From Acidobacteriaceae bacterium (GTDB lineage: Bacteria; Acidobacteriota; Terriglobia; Terriglobales; Acidobacteriaceae), in NCBI GenBank assembly GCA_003139095.1, contig PLHW01000029.1:1-64000 (forward strand): DNA of 64,000 nucleotides. The letters are read 5' to 3'. The notes under the pieces were generated by a model. That model had not been told where the DNA came from, did no database searches, and saw nothing but the letters and a program-made list of their open reading frames with translations. The position numbers and the translations under genes are program-made. Positions within the stretch are counted from its first letter, which is position 1, and every line of letters starts with the position of its first letter. Positions 17,104-25,706 of the stretch are shown piece after piece.

Positions 17104-17778
17104 AACGCGGATTTCTTCCACGCGATCGCCACGCCCAATCAGCGCCAGGGTCGCCAGACCGATAAAGAGCCCGTGTTCGACCACGCCCGGAATATTGCTC
17201 AGCGTGCGCGCGAGGGCAGGAGGGTCGCCGATTTTTCCGAACTCGCAATCGAGAATCGGGTTGCCGTTGTCAGTGAGATATAAACTGCCGCCGGCGCGAG
17301 TGCGCAGTTTGGGCGTAGCGCCCAGCGCCTGAATTTTCCTTTTGACCACGGCGCGCGCGAACCCGACAATCTCGACCGGCAGCGGAAACTTGCCAAGCGC
17401 CGGTACCAGTTTGGAGGAGTCGGCGATGACGACCATTCGCTTCGAGGCGGCGGCGATGACTTTTTCCCGCAGCAGCGCGCCGCCTCCACCTTTGATCAGC
17501 CGCAACTGCGGATCGATCTCGTCCGCGCCGTCGATATCGATGTCGATTTCCGGATGCTGATCGAGGGTCGCCAACGGAATGCCGACTTCGCGCGCCACAT
17601 CCGCAGTCGCGTTCGAGGTGGGAATGCCGACGATTTTCAGTCCAGCTTTGATGCGCTCACCGAGAGCGAGCATCGTAAAGAAGGCGGTTGAACCTGTGCC
17701 CAGGCCGACGACCTCGCCGTCGCGCACCAGTGCGGCGGCGGCGCGCCCGGCCAGTTCTTTCTCTTTTTCATTGGCCAT
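17098..17778 (-). CDS. rpiA: Ribose-5-phosphate isomerase A
   Basis: The 226-residue enzyme interconverts ribose 5-phosphate and ribulose 5-phosphate in the non-oxidative pentose phosphate pathway. Family motifs are present: VGLGTGSTAFF (about 24-34), IDIDGADEIDPQLRLIKGGGGALLREK as two adjoining stretches (about 79-105, with the catalytic acidic residues and the GGGGAL loop), and TDNGNPILDCEF. Length is normal (E. coli 219). The ATG at 17778 has a GGTGATT ahead of it. The C-terminal codons and stop lie inside a 16-bp tandem repeat. It is followed on the other strand by the stress protein and preceded by the DUF202 gene. Confidence 0.96.
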   Translation of the reverse strand: MANEKEKELAGRAAAALVRDGEVVGLGTGSTAFFTMLALGERIKAGLKIVGIPTSNATADVAREVGIPLATLDQHPEIDIDIDGADEIDPQLRLIKGGGGALLREKVIAAASKRMVVIADSSKLVPALGKFPLPVEIVGFARAVVKRKIQALGATPKLRTRAGGSLYLTDNGNPILDCEFGKIGDPPALARTLSNIPGVVEHGLFIGLATLALIGRGDRVEEIRVG

Positions 17779-17865
17779 GAATCACCGAAAATAGCGGATC
17801 AAAAATAGATCGCCGAAAGTGGATCATAAATTCCGCGCCCCGCCTCGATTTCGTTTTCGCGGCCG

Positions 17866-18255
17866 TCATTTTCTGAACAACTCAATGTAGACGAGATAGC
17901 CCGCCAGCGCGACCCCAAAAAGACCGAGCAGATAAGAAACGATATCGATGACGAAGCCGGCCGGCTCAAAACTGCCGGTGTCGAGTTGCACGCGCGTCTT
18001 GCGATAGCGCGCCAGACCGGCCAGAATGAGGAGCACTCCGCCGGCAATCGAGATCACGCCGAGCCATGCGGTAACTCCGTAGGTATTTGAGTCACTCCCT
18101 TGCAGGCGGAGAAATTCGCGCAGTGCGATGGAGAAGCGGCCGATTGCGAATCCGAAGATGATGGTGGCGATGCCGGTGCGCACCCAGGCGAGAAAAGTCC
18201 GCTCATTGGCGAGGTGGTCGCGGGCACGGTTGGGATTGGTCTCGGGCATCTTCAT
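17866..18255 (-). CDS. DUF202 (YidH-type) membrane protein
   Basis: A 129-residue inner-membrane protein of the DUF202 family. The conserved opening DHLANERTFLAWVRTGIA is present at about 13-30, followed by three hydrophobic segments (about 26-45, 63-83 and 105-125). The cytoplasmic N-terminus is hydrophilic. I start it at ATG 18255; an in-frame ATG two codons later and a longer upstream frame exist, but the family normally begins just before the ANERTFLAW motif. No function is established for the family. It follows the DUF302 gene by 25 bp and is probably co-transcribed with it. Confidence 0.87.
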   Translation of the reverse strand: MKMPETNPNRARDHLANERTFLAWVRTGIATIIFGFAIGRFSIALREFLRLQGSDSNTYGVTAWLGVISIAGGVLLILAGLARYRKTRVQLDTGSFEPAGFVIDIVSYLLGLFGVALAGYLVYIELFRK

Positions 18256-18280
18256 GCAAAATCTTTGGGCAAGCCCGCAA

Positions 18281-18664
18281 TTATTCCACAGCTTTGCGCA
18301 AGAGCGCAGCCGGCGCGGCGATGTTCTGCAAAAGATCGGCGGGCAGGCCGTGGCGCTGCTGAAGATATTCGGGCGCATTGTAGGAGAGCCAGACCTTGCC
18401 CTGCGCATCCTGCCAGGCCAGAGCTTTGAGTGGAAGGTCGATCGCCGCACTGGGCGCGGCGACCATGAGCGGCGTGCCGGCTTTCGGACTGCCGAAGATC
18501 AGCAGTTGGGTGGGACGCATTTCGAGGCCGGCTTTGGCGGCTTCTCCGCTGTGATCGACGAGCGCGAAGATGGTTACGCCTTTTTCTTTGAGCAGGGTTT
18601 GCAGGCGTGCCAGAGTTTCCGGCACGGAGTAGGGGCTGGGGATGTCGATGATTCCAGAGTTCAT
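18281..18664 (-). CDS. DUF302 family protein
   Basis: The 127-residue cytoplasmic protein shows the DUF302 core: an N-terminal LLKEKGVTIFALVDHSGEA and the later RPTQLLIFGSPKAGTPLM and LPLKALAWQDAQGKVWLSYN segments. Family structures are compact alpha/beta folds of unknown role, sometimes linked to redox or heme stress. GGAGG stands seven bases before the ATG at 18664. The DUF202 gene lies 25 bp downstream, and the pair is likely one transcript. Confidence 0.88.
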   Translation of the reverse strand: MNSGIIDIPSPYSVPETLARLQTLLKEKGVTIFALVDHSGEAAKAGLEMRPTQLLIFGSPKAGTPLMVAAPSAAIDLPLKALAWQDAQGKVWLSYNAPEYLQQRHGLPADLLQNIAAPAALLRKAVE

Positions 18665-18732
18665 GGGATCCTCCGCATGAATAGACGATGCGGCGCGTGC
18701 TGGCGTTGCAGAAGTTTGCTGGGGCGGGGCTG

Positions 18733-19554
18733 CTAGCCGCCGATCATCTTGCCCAGAATTTCTTTGAGCAGTTTGGCCGCGACCATGGCCGTCAATTGCG
18801 TATTGTCTTGCGCGGGATTGAATTCAACAATGTCGGCGCCCGCGACTCGGCCATTGATGGCGTGAATGTGGGCGATGGCTTCGCGCACGGACATGCCTCC
18901 CGGCTCGCGGTGCGAGATGCCGGGTGCGAATGCGGGATCGAGCGCGTCCATATCGAACGATATGTACACCGGACCGTCAACCTTCATGCGGTCGAGCGCG
19001 GGCAGGTGGCGCATCTCGATGACCTCGACGCCAAACTTTTTAGCCTGCTCGCGCTGGTGCGCGGTCATGGTGCGAATACCGACCTGAATCAGGCGCTTGG
19101 CCGCGCCTTTTTCCATGATGCGGGCGAAGGGGCAGGCGTGCGACAGGCGATTGCCTTCGAGTTCGTCATAAAGATCAGGGTGCGCGTCGAAGTGGATAAT
19201 CGTCAGGCCGGGAATGCGCTCGCCAAAGGCGCAGATAATCGGCAACGTGATGGAGTGATCGCCGCCCAGGCAAACCGGGCGCAGGTTGTGGTCGAGGAGT
19301 TCACCGATCTTCGATTCAATCGCGGGGAAGGGCGACTCAAACGTGAATTTCAGGTCGCCGGCGTCGCAGTAGGCGCCTTCTTCGCTGAGGTCGACGCCGG
19401 TTTCCGTGGTGGGATTCGACGAAGCGGAGCCGAACGCGACGCGAATAATTGGCGGAGCGCCCGCGGCGCCGCGCAGCCAGGAAGAGTTTGCGTCAAAGGG
19501 AATGCCGAGAAGAACGGGCGTTCCCGGCCTGGCAGATTTCAGAGAGATTGTCAT
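18733..19554 (-). CDS. Arginase/agmatinase-family ureohydrolase
   Basis: The 273-residue enzyme belongs to the arginase fold, which hydrolyses guanidino compounds with a binuclear Mn centre. All metal motifs are visible: GGDHSIT (about 104-110), HFDAHPD (about 126-132) and SFDMDALDP (about 207-215). The substrate (arginine, agmatine or formimidoylglutamate) cannot be fixed from sequence alone; the N-terminal GIPFDANSSWLRG and the ending favour agmatinase or formimidoylglutamase types. AGGA lies nine bases before the ATG at 19554; an ATG two codons earlier is too close to it. No urea, polyamine or histidine genes are adjacent. It faces sucA, with a shared promoter region of 170 bp. Confidence 0.88.
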   Translation of the reverse strand: MTISLKSARPGTPVLLGIPFDANSSWLRGAAGAPPIIRVAFGSASSNPTTETGVDLSEEGAYCDAGDLKFTFESPFPAIESKIGELLDHNLRPVCLGGDHSITLPIICAFGERIPGLTIIHFDAHPDLYDELEGNRLSHACPFARIMEKGAAKRLIQVGIRTMTAHQREQAKKFGVEVIEMRHLPALDRMKVDGPVYISFDMDALDPAFAPGISHREPGGMSVREAIAHIHAINGRVAGADIVEFNPAQDNTQLTAMVAAKLLKEILGKMIGG

Positions 19555-19724
19555 AGGCATACTTCCTAAGTCGACAATAGCTGCGAGGCGGGCGCGCTGG
19601 CAGTGATCGCAGACACATCGCGGAACGGCCTTTGCCGCAAAGATTGCCGCCGGGATATGCCCTCCCGGCCGCGCATGAATCGGCGACGGAAGCGCGATCA
19701 TCCGTTATTCTATAAGCACCTCTT

Positions 19725-22226
19725 ATGGCTATTTCTACTCACAATTCTACGGGCAGTGCAGAAACTGCGACCTCTGAAATCATCGACCACTATGAGCGCG
19801 AGCGCGTTTTCGGGCTTTTCCGGCAGTTTGGCTACCTTGAGGCGGAACTGAATCCGCTCGGGCTTTTGCCGCCGCAGCCTCATCCCGACCTTCAGATTGA
19901 CAGCGATTTTGCGCGCGAGGCACGGCGCATTTATTGCGGCAGCGTGGGCGTCGAATTCATGCACATCGCCGACCCCGAGCGCCGGCGCTGGATTCAGGAG
20001 CGCATCGAGGCTGAGCCCGAGCCGGTGGACCGCGCACGCGCCCTCGACTTGCTGATGCGCGCCGACCTGTTCGAGCAGACTTTGCAGCAACGATACCTGG
20101 GCAATAAAAGATTTTCGCTCGAGGGCAACACCTCATTGCTGCCCGCGGTCGATGAAATTCTTGACGTCGCCGGAGAGCGCGGCGCGCTCGAACTGGTGAT
20201 GGGCATGAGCCACCGGGGGCGCCTGAACGTCATCATCCATGTGGCAAAACGCCCGGGAGAACAGGTGTTTGCCGAATTCGAAGATGTGGACCCGCGCAGC
20301 GTGCTCGGCTCGGGCGACGTGAAGTATCACATCGGCGCGACCGGCGAGTACGAAACCAAGAGCGGAAAGAAAATCCATATCCACCTGGCGTCGAATCCCA
20401 GTCATCTTGAGGCGGTCGATCCGGTGACGGTTGGGCGCACGCGCGCCAAGCAGGATCGCGCAGGCGAAGGCGGCAAGGCAAAATATTTGCCGCTGCTCGT
20501 CCATGGCGACGCGGCATTTGCGGGGCAGGGGATTACCGCGGAGACGCTGAACTACGCGGACCTCGGGGGGTATACGGTCGGCGGCACGATTCACGTGCTG
20601 GTGAACAACCTGCTGGGATTTACGACGAACGCGCGCGACGAGCACTCCTCGCGCTTCTCGGCGCAACTGGCGCGGCGGCAGGCCGTGCCGATTTTTCACG
20701 TGAATGGCGAAGACGTGGACGCGGTGATGCGGGTTGCGCGCATTGCGGCCGAATACCGGTACACATTTTGGAGCGACGTAGTGGTTGACTTGATCGGCTA
20801 TCGCCGCCATGGGCACAGCGAAGTCGATGACCCGACCGTCACGCAGCCGCTAATGTACAAGGCCATCAAGGAGCATCGGCCGCTGTTTGAAATTTATGCG
20901 AAGCAGGTTGGAGTCGAGAACTTTGCCGAGCAGGCCGCGGCCATCAAAGCAGAGTTTGAGAGCGCACAAAAAGCGGCCGCGAAAGTCACCAAGAAGCCGC
21001 TGCTGCGCGAGTTACCCGGCTATTGGGATAGCTATTTCGGCGGCCGCTATAAGCCCGAATACGAGCAGCCGACGGGGCTCTCGCGCGAAGAATTGGCGCA
21101 ATTGACTGTGCGGCTGACCACGTATCCAGAGGGATTCCACATTCACCCGAAGGTGAAAAAGCTGCTGGAGCAGCGCGCCGAGATGGGCACGGGAAAAAAG
21201 CCGCTCGACTATGGAATGGCCGAAGCGCTGGCGTTTGCGAGCCTGCTGAAGCGGGGAATTCCGGTGCGGCTGAGCGGGCAGGACTCGCGGCGCGCGACCT
21301 TTAATCAGCGGCATTCGGTGCTGATCGATACCGAAAATGAAAGCGAGTTCGTGCCGCTGTGCAACGTCGCTGAAGGCCAGGCGCAGTGCCAGATCTACAA
21401 TTCTCCGCTTTCGGAAGCGGGCGTGATGGGATTCGAGTACGGTTATAGCCGCGATTTTCCCGAGGCGCTGGTGCTGTGGGAGGCGCAGTTTGGCGACTTC
21501 GCAAATGTGGCGCAGGCGGTGATCGATCAGTTCGTCAGCGCGGGAGAAGACAAGTGGGGACTGCTGTCGGGCCTGGTGCTGCTGCTGCCGCACGGCTATG
21601 AAGGGCAGGGCCCGGAGCATTCGAGCGCGCGCATTGAGCGCTTTTTGCAACTCGCGGCGCGCGATAACTTTCAAATCTGCCAGCCTTCGAATGCGGCGCA
21701 GTATTTTCACCTGTTGCGGCGACAGGCGCTCCGCCACTGGCGGAAGCCGCTGGTCGTGTTTACGCCGAAGAGCATGTTGCGGCATCCGGACGCGCTTTCG
21801 CCGCTCGACGATCTGACGCACCAGAAATTTTTGCCGGTAATTCCGGACACAGAGGCGCGCGACGCGAAGCGCATTCTGATTTGCACGGGAAAGATCGGCC
21901 ACGAACTGCGCGCGGAACGGCAGAGGCGCCAGGACATGAACACGGCCATCATTTTTCTCGAACAGATGTATCCGTTTCCCGAGGCCGAGCTTGAAGCCGA
22001 ATTCGAGCGCCACGAGACGGCACGCGATATTGTCTGGGTGCAGGAAGAGCCGTCGAACATGGGCGCGCTGTTTTACATGTTGCCGCGGCTGCGGCGAATT
22101 GCCGAGGACAGGCAGGTACTGTCGGTAAAGCGCTCGGGCAGCGCGAGCCCGGCGACGGGATCGGCGAAGGCACACGAGGTGGAGCAGAAGACGCTGCTGG
22201 CGCTGGCTTTCACCACGCAGGGGTAG
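19725..22226 (+). CDS. sucA: 2-oxoglutarate dehydrogenase E1 component
   Basis: The 833-residue protein is the thiamine-diphosphate E1 subunit of the 2-oxoglutarate dehydrogenase complex of the TCA cycle. Family features are LVMGMSHRGRLNVI (about 157-170), the TPP motif region GDAAFAGQGITAETLN (about 261-276) and VLVNNLLGFTT. Later come the transketolase-like pyrimidine domain with RLSGQDSRRATF and a C-terminal region containing WVQEEPSNMGA. It is about 100 residues shorter than E. coli SucA, mainly through a shorter N-terminus. E2 and E3 genes are not adjacent. No clear ribosome-binding site precedes the ATG. It converges with mazEF. Confidence 0.95.
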   Translation: MAISTHNSTGSAETATSEIIDHYERERVFGLFRQFGYLEAELNPLGLLPPQPHPDLQIDSDFAREARRIYCGSVGVEFMHIADPERRRWIQERIEAEPEPVDRARALDLLMRADLFEQTLQQRYLGNKRFSLEGNTSLLPAVDEILDVAGERGALELVMGMSHRGRLNVIIHVAKRPGEQVFAEFEDVDPRSVLGSGDVKYHIGATGEYETKSGKKIHIHLASNPSHLEAVDPVTVGRTRAKQDRAGEGGKAKYLPLLVHGDAAFAGQGITAETLNYADLGGYTVGGTIHVLVNNLLGFTTNARDEHSSRFSAQLARRQAVPIFHVNGEDVDAVMRVARIAAEYRYTFWSDVVVDLIGYRRHGHSEVDDPTVTQPLMYKAIKEHRPLFEIYAKQVGVENFAEQAAAIKAEFESAQKAAAKVTKKPLLRELPGYWDSYFGGRYKPEYEQPTGLSREELAQLTVRLTTYPEGFHIHPKVKKLLEQRAEMGTGKKPLDYGMAEALAFASLLKRGIPVRLSGQDSRRATFNQRHSVLIDTENESEFVPLCNVAEGQAQCQIYNSPLSEAGVMGFEYGYSRDFPEALVLWEAQFGDFANVAQAVIDQFVSAGEDKWGLLSGLVLLLPHGYEGQGPEHSSARIERFLQLAARDNFQICQPSNAAQYFHLLRRQALRHWRKPLVVFTPKSMLRHPDALSPLDDLTHQKFLPVIPDTEARDAKRILICTGKIGHELRAERQRRQDMNTAIIFLEQMYPFPEAELEAEFERHETARDIVWVQEEPSNMGALFYMLPRLRRIAEDRQVLSVKRSGSASPATGSAKAHEVEQKTLLALAFTTQG

Positions 22227-22259
22227 CGGGTGCGAAGAGGCGCTTAGGAGGCAGTCGTC

Positions 22260-22601
22260 TCAGTCTGGAATGAAAATTTCTACTAGCTTCGCCGATGTCT
22301 CAAGCGCGGCACTCGGCGAAATCGTCCCAAGTCTTTGCAGTAGACGCTGCCTGTCAACCGACCGAAGCTGGTCGAGCGCGATTTGCCCGCTTTTGCCCTG
22401 GAAGCGAACCGCAACCCTAGTTGGATAAGACCGTTTCACTGTCGTCATGGGAGCGACGATCACAGTCCTAAGGCTCTCGTTGGTCTCATCCGGTGAGACG
22501 ACCAAACACGGACGGATCTTTTGAATTTCGGCGCCTCGCGTCGGGTCTAAGCTGACGAGCCAAACTTCATCCCGCTGAGGGGCGCGGCCTACCACTGCCA
22601 T
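22260..22601 (-). CDS. mazF: MazF/PemK family toxin
   Basis: The 113-residue protein is a MazF-type endoribonuclease toxin. It has the opening RDEVWLVSLDPTRGAEIQKIRPCLVVS and the conserved VIVAPMTT; the segment GKSGQIALDQLRSVDRQRL completes the core. The Arg in RPCLVV and the Thr/Ser in APMTT are the expected active-site residues. The start overlaps the mazE end by 13 bases, so translation is coupled. Such a module normally cleaves mRNA at short motifs when the labile antitoxin is lost. Its target is unknown here. Confidence 0.93.
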   Translation of the reverse strand: MAVVGRAPQRDEVWLVSLDPTRGAEIQKIRPCLVVSPDETNESLRTVIVAPMTTVKRSYPTRVAVRFQGKSGQIALDQLRSVDRQRLLQRLGTISPSAALETSAKLVEIFIPD

Positions 22602-22837
22602 TCCTCGCGGTCAAACTCGTTGGGGAAATCAGGAAGCAGGAGTTCTTCGCGGTTCGTTACGTTCGCAGCGCGGAACGACTCGCGCCAACCTTGGCGGGGC
22701 CGACGCTCCGGCGAGATGATCAAACGGTTGTTCTCAACGCGTAAGTCGACGGTTTGACTGATGCCACACTGCTCGATGAGGGGTTTGGGAATGCGTATGC
22801 CGCGAGAATTGCCTATGCGAATGAGCTCAGCTTTCAT
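22589..22837 (-). CDS. mazE: MazE-type AbrB-fold antitoxin
   Basis: The 82-residue protein begins MKAELIRIGNSRGIRIPKP, the swapped-hairpin AbrB DNA-binding start typical of MazE. The acidic C-terminal tail (about 55-82: rich in Glu and Asp, ending DREEWQW) should wrap the toxin. GGGGAGC stands before the ATG at 22837; the frame is open 19 codons further but without a ribosome-binding site. It precedes mazF with a 13-base overlap and probably autoregulates the operon; no palindromic operator is obvious in the 137-bp upstream spacer. Confidence 0.92.
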   Translation of the reverse strand: MKAELIRIGNSRGIRIPKPLIEQCGISQTVDLRVENNRLIISPERRPRQGWRESFRAANVTNREELLLPDFPNEFDREEWQW

Positions 22838-22974
22838 GGATAGCTCCCCAAAATTCGTAATTACATTGTATCCACGAAAGACCCCCTTTGGCAAGGGTGA
22901 GAACAGCCGCTTCCACCTCGAAGAATAGTGAGCGAGAGCCTGGTCAGGAATTCTTTGGCGAGGCTCGCTTCTTT

Positions 22975-23223
22975 CTACGGCCAGCGCTTGGCTGCGTCTT
23001 CCCAGCCGGCGGCGCGCGCGGGCGCATTAACCGCCTGAGCGGCAACCGGCGACGACATCCGAATCGGTTGCTGCGGAGACGTGGTCAGCGTCGGCTTGGG
23101 CGCTTCGGCTTGCTCTTTATCCTCGGCCAGCAGCGGGGCTGCCAAGCGCAACGCTTCCACTTCTTTCTCCAGCCGCGCCAGTTCCAGCTCTTTCTGGCGT
23201 AACACTTCGAACACATTTTTCAT
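22975..23223 (-). CDS. Small coiled-coil protein of unknown function
   Basis: An 82-residue protein beginning MKNVFEVLRQKELELARLEKE, an amphipathic helix with a clear heptad pattern through about residue 45. The rest is Pro/Ala/Gln-rich and disordered-looking, ending AAKRWP. GAGAGGTGG lies upstream of the ATG at 23223; the open frame continues 61 codons upstream, but without coding character. I have met similar small proteins in acidobacterial genomes but know no function. A structural or scaffolding role is a guess. It sits between mazE and the GAF protein on the same strand. Confidence 0.7.
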   Translation of the reverse strand: MKNVFEVLRQKELELARLEKEVEALRLAAPLLAEDKEQAEAPKPTLTTSPQQPIRMSSPVAAQAVNAPARAAGWEDAAKRWP

Positions 23224-23386
23224 GCCTAACCACCTCTCCGATCCAAGAAACGCGTAAGCGCAGACTATGAGTTTTGGCCGGAACTTGTCAAGGATATCGG
23301 AGCCGGTTGTACCCTTCTTGCGAACGAACGCGCCGGAACCGGCGATCGAAAACCCGCGATCGGGAACCAGCGCCTGCCGACCAGCG

Positions 23387-24631
23387 CTAGCGAAAGAACA
23401 CCACAAACGCGACGAAGATCGCGACGATCAGCACCACGAACGCCAGCAGATTGAGGTGTCGCGACACCCACGATTCTTCGGCATGCAGCGAGTTGGCGAG
23501 AAATGCCGGCAGCATATCGTCGTCAGCGGCGGTCCCGAGTGAGTCCGCAGGTGGACCGGCCGCAACCGGATTTCCGTCCGCCCCGCTTTGGTTCGCGTCA
23601 ACCTCGCCAAGCGCACCGCCGCCTCTCTGCGCGCCCAGTCGCTTTTCATTCTCCTTCTTCTCAACATCGCGCTTCTCGCAGTCAAGACACAACGTTCTGC
23701 CCGAGGAGATCGGGAACCCGCACGAGGCGCATTTCTGCACGCGGCGCATAACCTCGGGAACCGCAGCAGAATCGGCGGGCGCAGGGTCGGGAACAGCCGC
23801 GAAGATGGGCGCGAGATCCTCCGCCGTGAGAAACGAATCGGCTGAACTGGAAGTCGCCGCGTCCTCGCCGCCTTCTGCGGGAGAAACATTCTCTGCGGGG
23901 ACTTCCGGGAGTTGATCGCCGCAAGTCGCCGATGATGGCGGTGCGATGGACGCTGGCTCCGACGAGCCCGGCGCAGTCGATCCTAACAAAGGCGCGACTG
24001 GCGCAATCGCGCCTGAAGAAGATAACGGCGGTGCTTCGGCGGGCTCGTCCGCTCTGGCGCTTGCCGCCGGAGCCGATTCCTGCCGCCGTTCCGCCAAGTC
24101 AAGCGCCGTGGTAGTGAGTGCCGCCATTCGCTCCAGCGCCACCAGGTCGCGTTCCTCGAACGCATAGGGATGGTCGGAGAACAACTCGAACAATCCCCGC
24201 ACCTCTCCGTTGCGCCGGAACAGGGGCAAAACGACGATGGAAGCGATGCCCAGCTCGCGGCAGGTTTCGAGGTTCACGCGCGGATCGGTCTCGGCATTAT
24301 CGCAGCGCAGCAACTGGCGACGGGCAATGCTCTCACCCGTCAGCCCGGAGCGTACCTGCAAACGCGCTCCAATGGCGGGCGCGCACGCACCGGCGCTGGC
24401 GCGGCAGACCATCTCGTCGCCTTGCGGAATCGCCAGCGCGGTCCCGGTCGCGCCCGTTATGTACAGTGCGCGCTCCACCAGCAACTGCAGCGCGGCTTCC
24501 AGTTCGCGCTCGTCGAAAGCAGATGGAGGGGCGTGGTCCGCGGCGGCGTCAGCAGCGGCCGATCCGGCGCGCAGCACTCCGCGCGGATCCGCGGAAAAGG
24601 CCGACTCGTCGGATTGGGGGGATCCGGACAT
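23387..24631 (-). CDS. GAF domain protein with zinc ribbon and C-terminal membrane anchor
   Basis: The 414-residue protein has an unusual order of parts. A GAF domain spans about residues 35-190 (with ALYITGATGTALAIPQGDE and GIASIVVLPLFRRNGEVRGLFELF). A long Pro/Ala/Glu/Ser-rich linker follows (about 190-305). Next is a four-cysteine ribbon, CASCGF then CLDCEK (about 310-332), then another low-complexity stretch. A single hydrophobic helix lies at the very C-terminus (about 392-414), ending in Phe-Arg. The whole protein should therefore be cytoplasmic and tail-anchored. The ATG at 24631 is chosen over a TTG three codons earlier. No catalytic domain is present; a sensor or adaptor role is inferred. 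Confidence 0.8.
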   Translation of the reverse strand: MSGSPQSDESAFSADPRGVLRAGSAAADAAADHAPPSAFDERELEAALQLLVERALYITGATGTALAIPQGDEMVCRASAGACAPAIGARLQVRSGLTGESIARRQLLRCDNAETDPRVNLETCRELGIASIVVLPLFRRNGEVRGLFELFSDHPYAFEERDLVALERMAALTTTALDLAERRQESAPAASARADEPAEAPPLSSSGAIAPVAPLLGSTAPGSSEPASIAPPSSATCGDQLPEVPAENVSPAEGGEDAATSSSADSFLTAEDLAPIFAAVPDPAPADSAAVPEVMRRVQKCASCGFPISSGRTLCLDCEKRDVEKKENEKRLGAQRGGGALGEVDANQSGADGNPVAAGPPADSLGTAADDDMLPAFLANSLHAEESWVSRHLNLLAFVVLIVAIFVAFVVFFR

Positions 24632-24837
24632 GTGCAGCAAGGTAAGGTTCGCTCGTCGAAACTCGAAATAGGGCGAGCGAAAACAATCATCTCTCCCCTG
24701 CGAAATTCCGCGAGGGAGCTAACCCGAGTCTCGCCTCGGAGACTCTGGCTGTCAAGGGTACCTGCGATGGGGGTGGAGGCGTGAAGAACGCGATGGAGGG
24801 GCCGACTACGAGGGTGCGGAAAACACACAGCCGCGGA

Positions 24838-25563
24838 TTACTGCGCGGCGTCTTTGTGCCGGAGCCATTCGATAAACATCTGCTCGCGCGGCTTGTCGTA
24901 GGCCATTAAAAGGTGGCGGATGCTGCGCCCGCTGACGAAATGGCAAACTTCTTCGGCCAGGTTCTTGGCGTGATCTCCAGCGCGTTCGAGCGACTGCGTC
25001 ATGAAGATGACTTGCAGGCTCGACCGGCGCTCGACGTTCTCCGGGTTCTCGATATGGCGCAGAAAAATCAGGTTGCGCAGGCGATCCATCTCGGCGTCGG
25101 CGCGCAGCACCTCGATGGCTTTTTTCACATCGCGCTGCGAGAATGACTGCCCAACGTCGGCCAGCATCTTTTCAAGAATCGTGGCCATCTGGGTCAGGTC
25201 GCGAATGTCCTGCGGATCGATATGCGCGCCCGCGGCCTGCGCGCTGGTGGCAAAACTCAATAGCAGATCGCCGATCCGCTCCAGTCCGATCATCAATTTC
25301 ATGCAGGCCAGCAACTGGCCGGTTTCCGTCTGGTCCACACGCGTGATCGTCGAGGTCACGCCCGAATCCACTTCCACGTCGATGGCGTCGAGATCTTTTT
25401 CGCACTGCCGAATCGCATTCAAGCGTGACATCGAACCGGTCGCGATGCCTTCCGCCGCAATGGATGCGGCCTCGCGCGCCAGTCCACATGCCTCCACGGT
25501 GCGCTTGACCAAGTCGGCGCTGGAAGGCTCCGGCGAGGGCGTTTTCATGCTGGCCGTGCTCAT
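24838..25563 (-). CDS. phoU: Phosphate signalling regulator PhoU
   Basis: The 241-residue helical protein is PhoU, the negative regulator linking phosphate transport to PhoR. It has two three-helix PhoU repeats (about 20-115 and 125-225), each with a family motif (MKLMIGLERIGDLLLSFA and MTQSLERAGDHAKNLAEEV). The E/DxxxD-type metal-contact residues lie in these motifs. It is somewhat acidic at the start. phoB and phoR lie upstream in the same direction, separated by 143 bp. No pstSCAB transporter genes are in the window. The ATG at 25563 has a weak AGG ahead; an in-frame ATG five codons later is possible. Confidence 0.93.
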   Translation of the reverse strand: MSTASMKTPSPEPSSADLVKRTVEACGLAREAASIAAEGIATGSMSRLNAIRQCEKDLDAIDVEVDSGVTSTITRVDQTETGQLLACMKLMIGLERIGDLLLSFATSAQAAGAHIDPQDIRDLTQMATILEKMLADVGQSFSQRDVKKAIEVLRADAEMDRLRNLIFLRHIENPENVERRSSLQVIFMTQSLERAGDHAKNLAEEVCHFVSGRSIRHLLMAYDKPREQMFIEWLRHKDAAQ

Positions 25564-25706
25564 AGACGATACCTACCCGGGTCTGGTGCAGAATCGATTT
25601 GCATTTTTTTTATCACGAATGCGCGAATACACCTATGGAAATGATAGGTGCCCGCGCCCCGCGAAAGGTTACGACGCGGTGAATTTCCGGCCCCCGCGCA
25701 TGAAAC

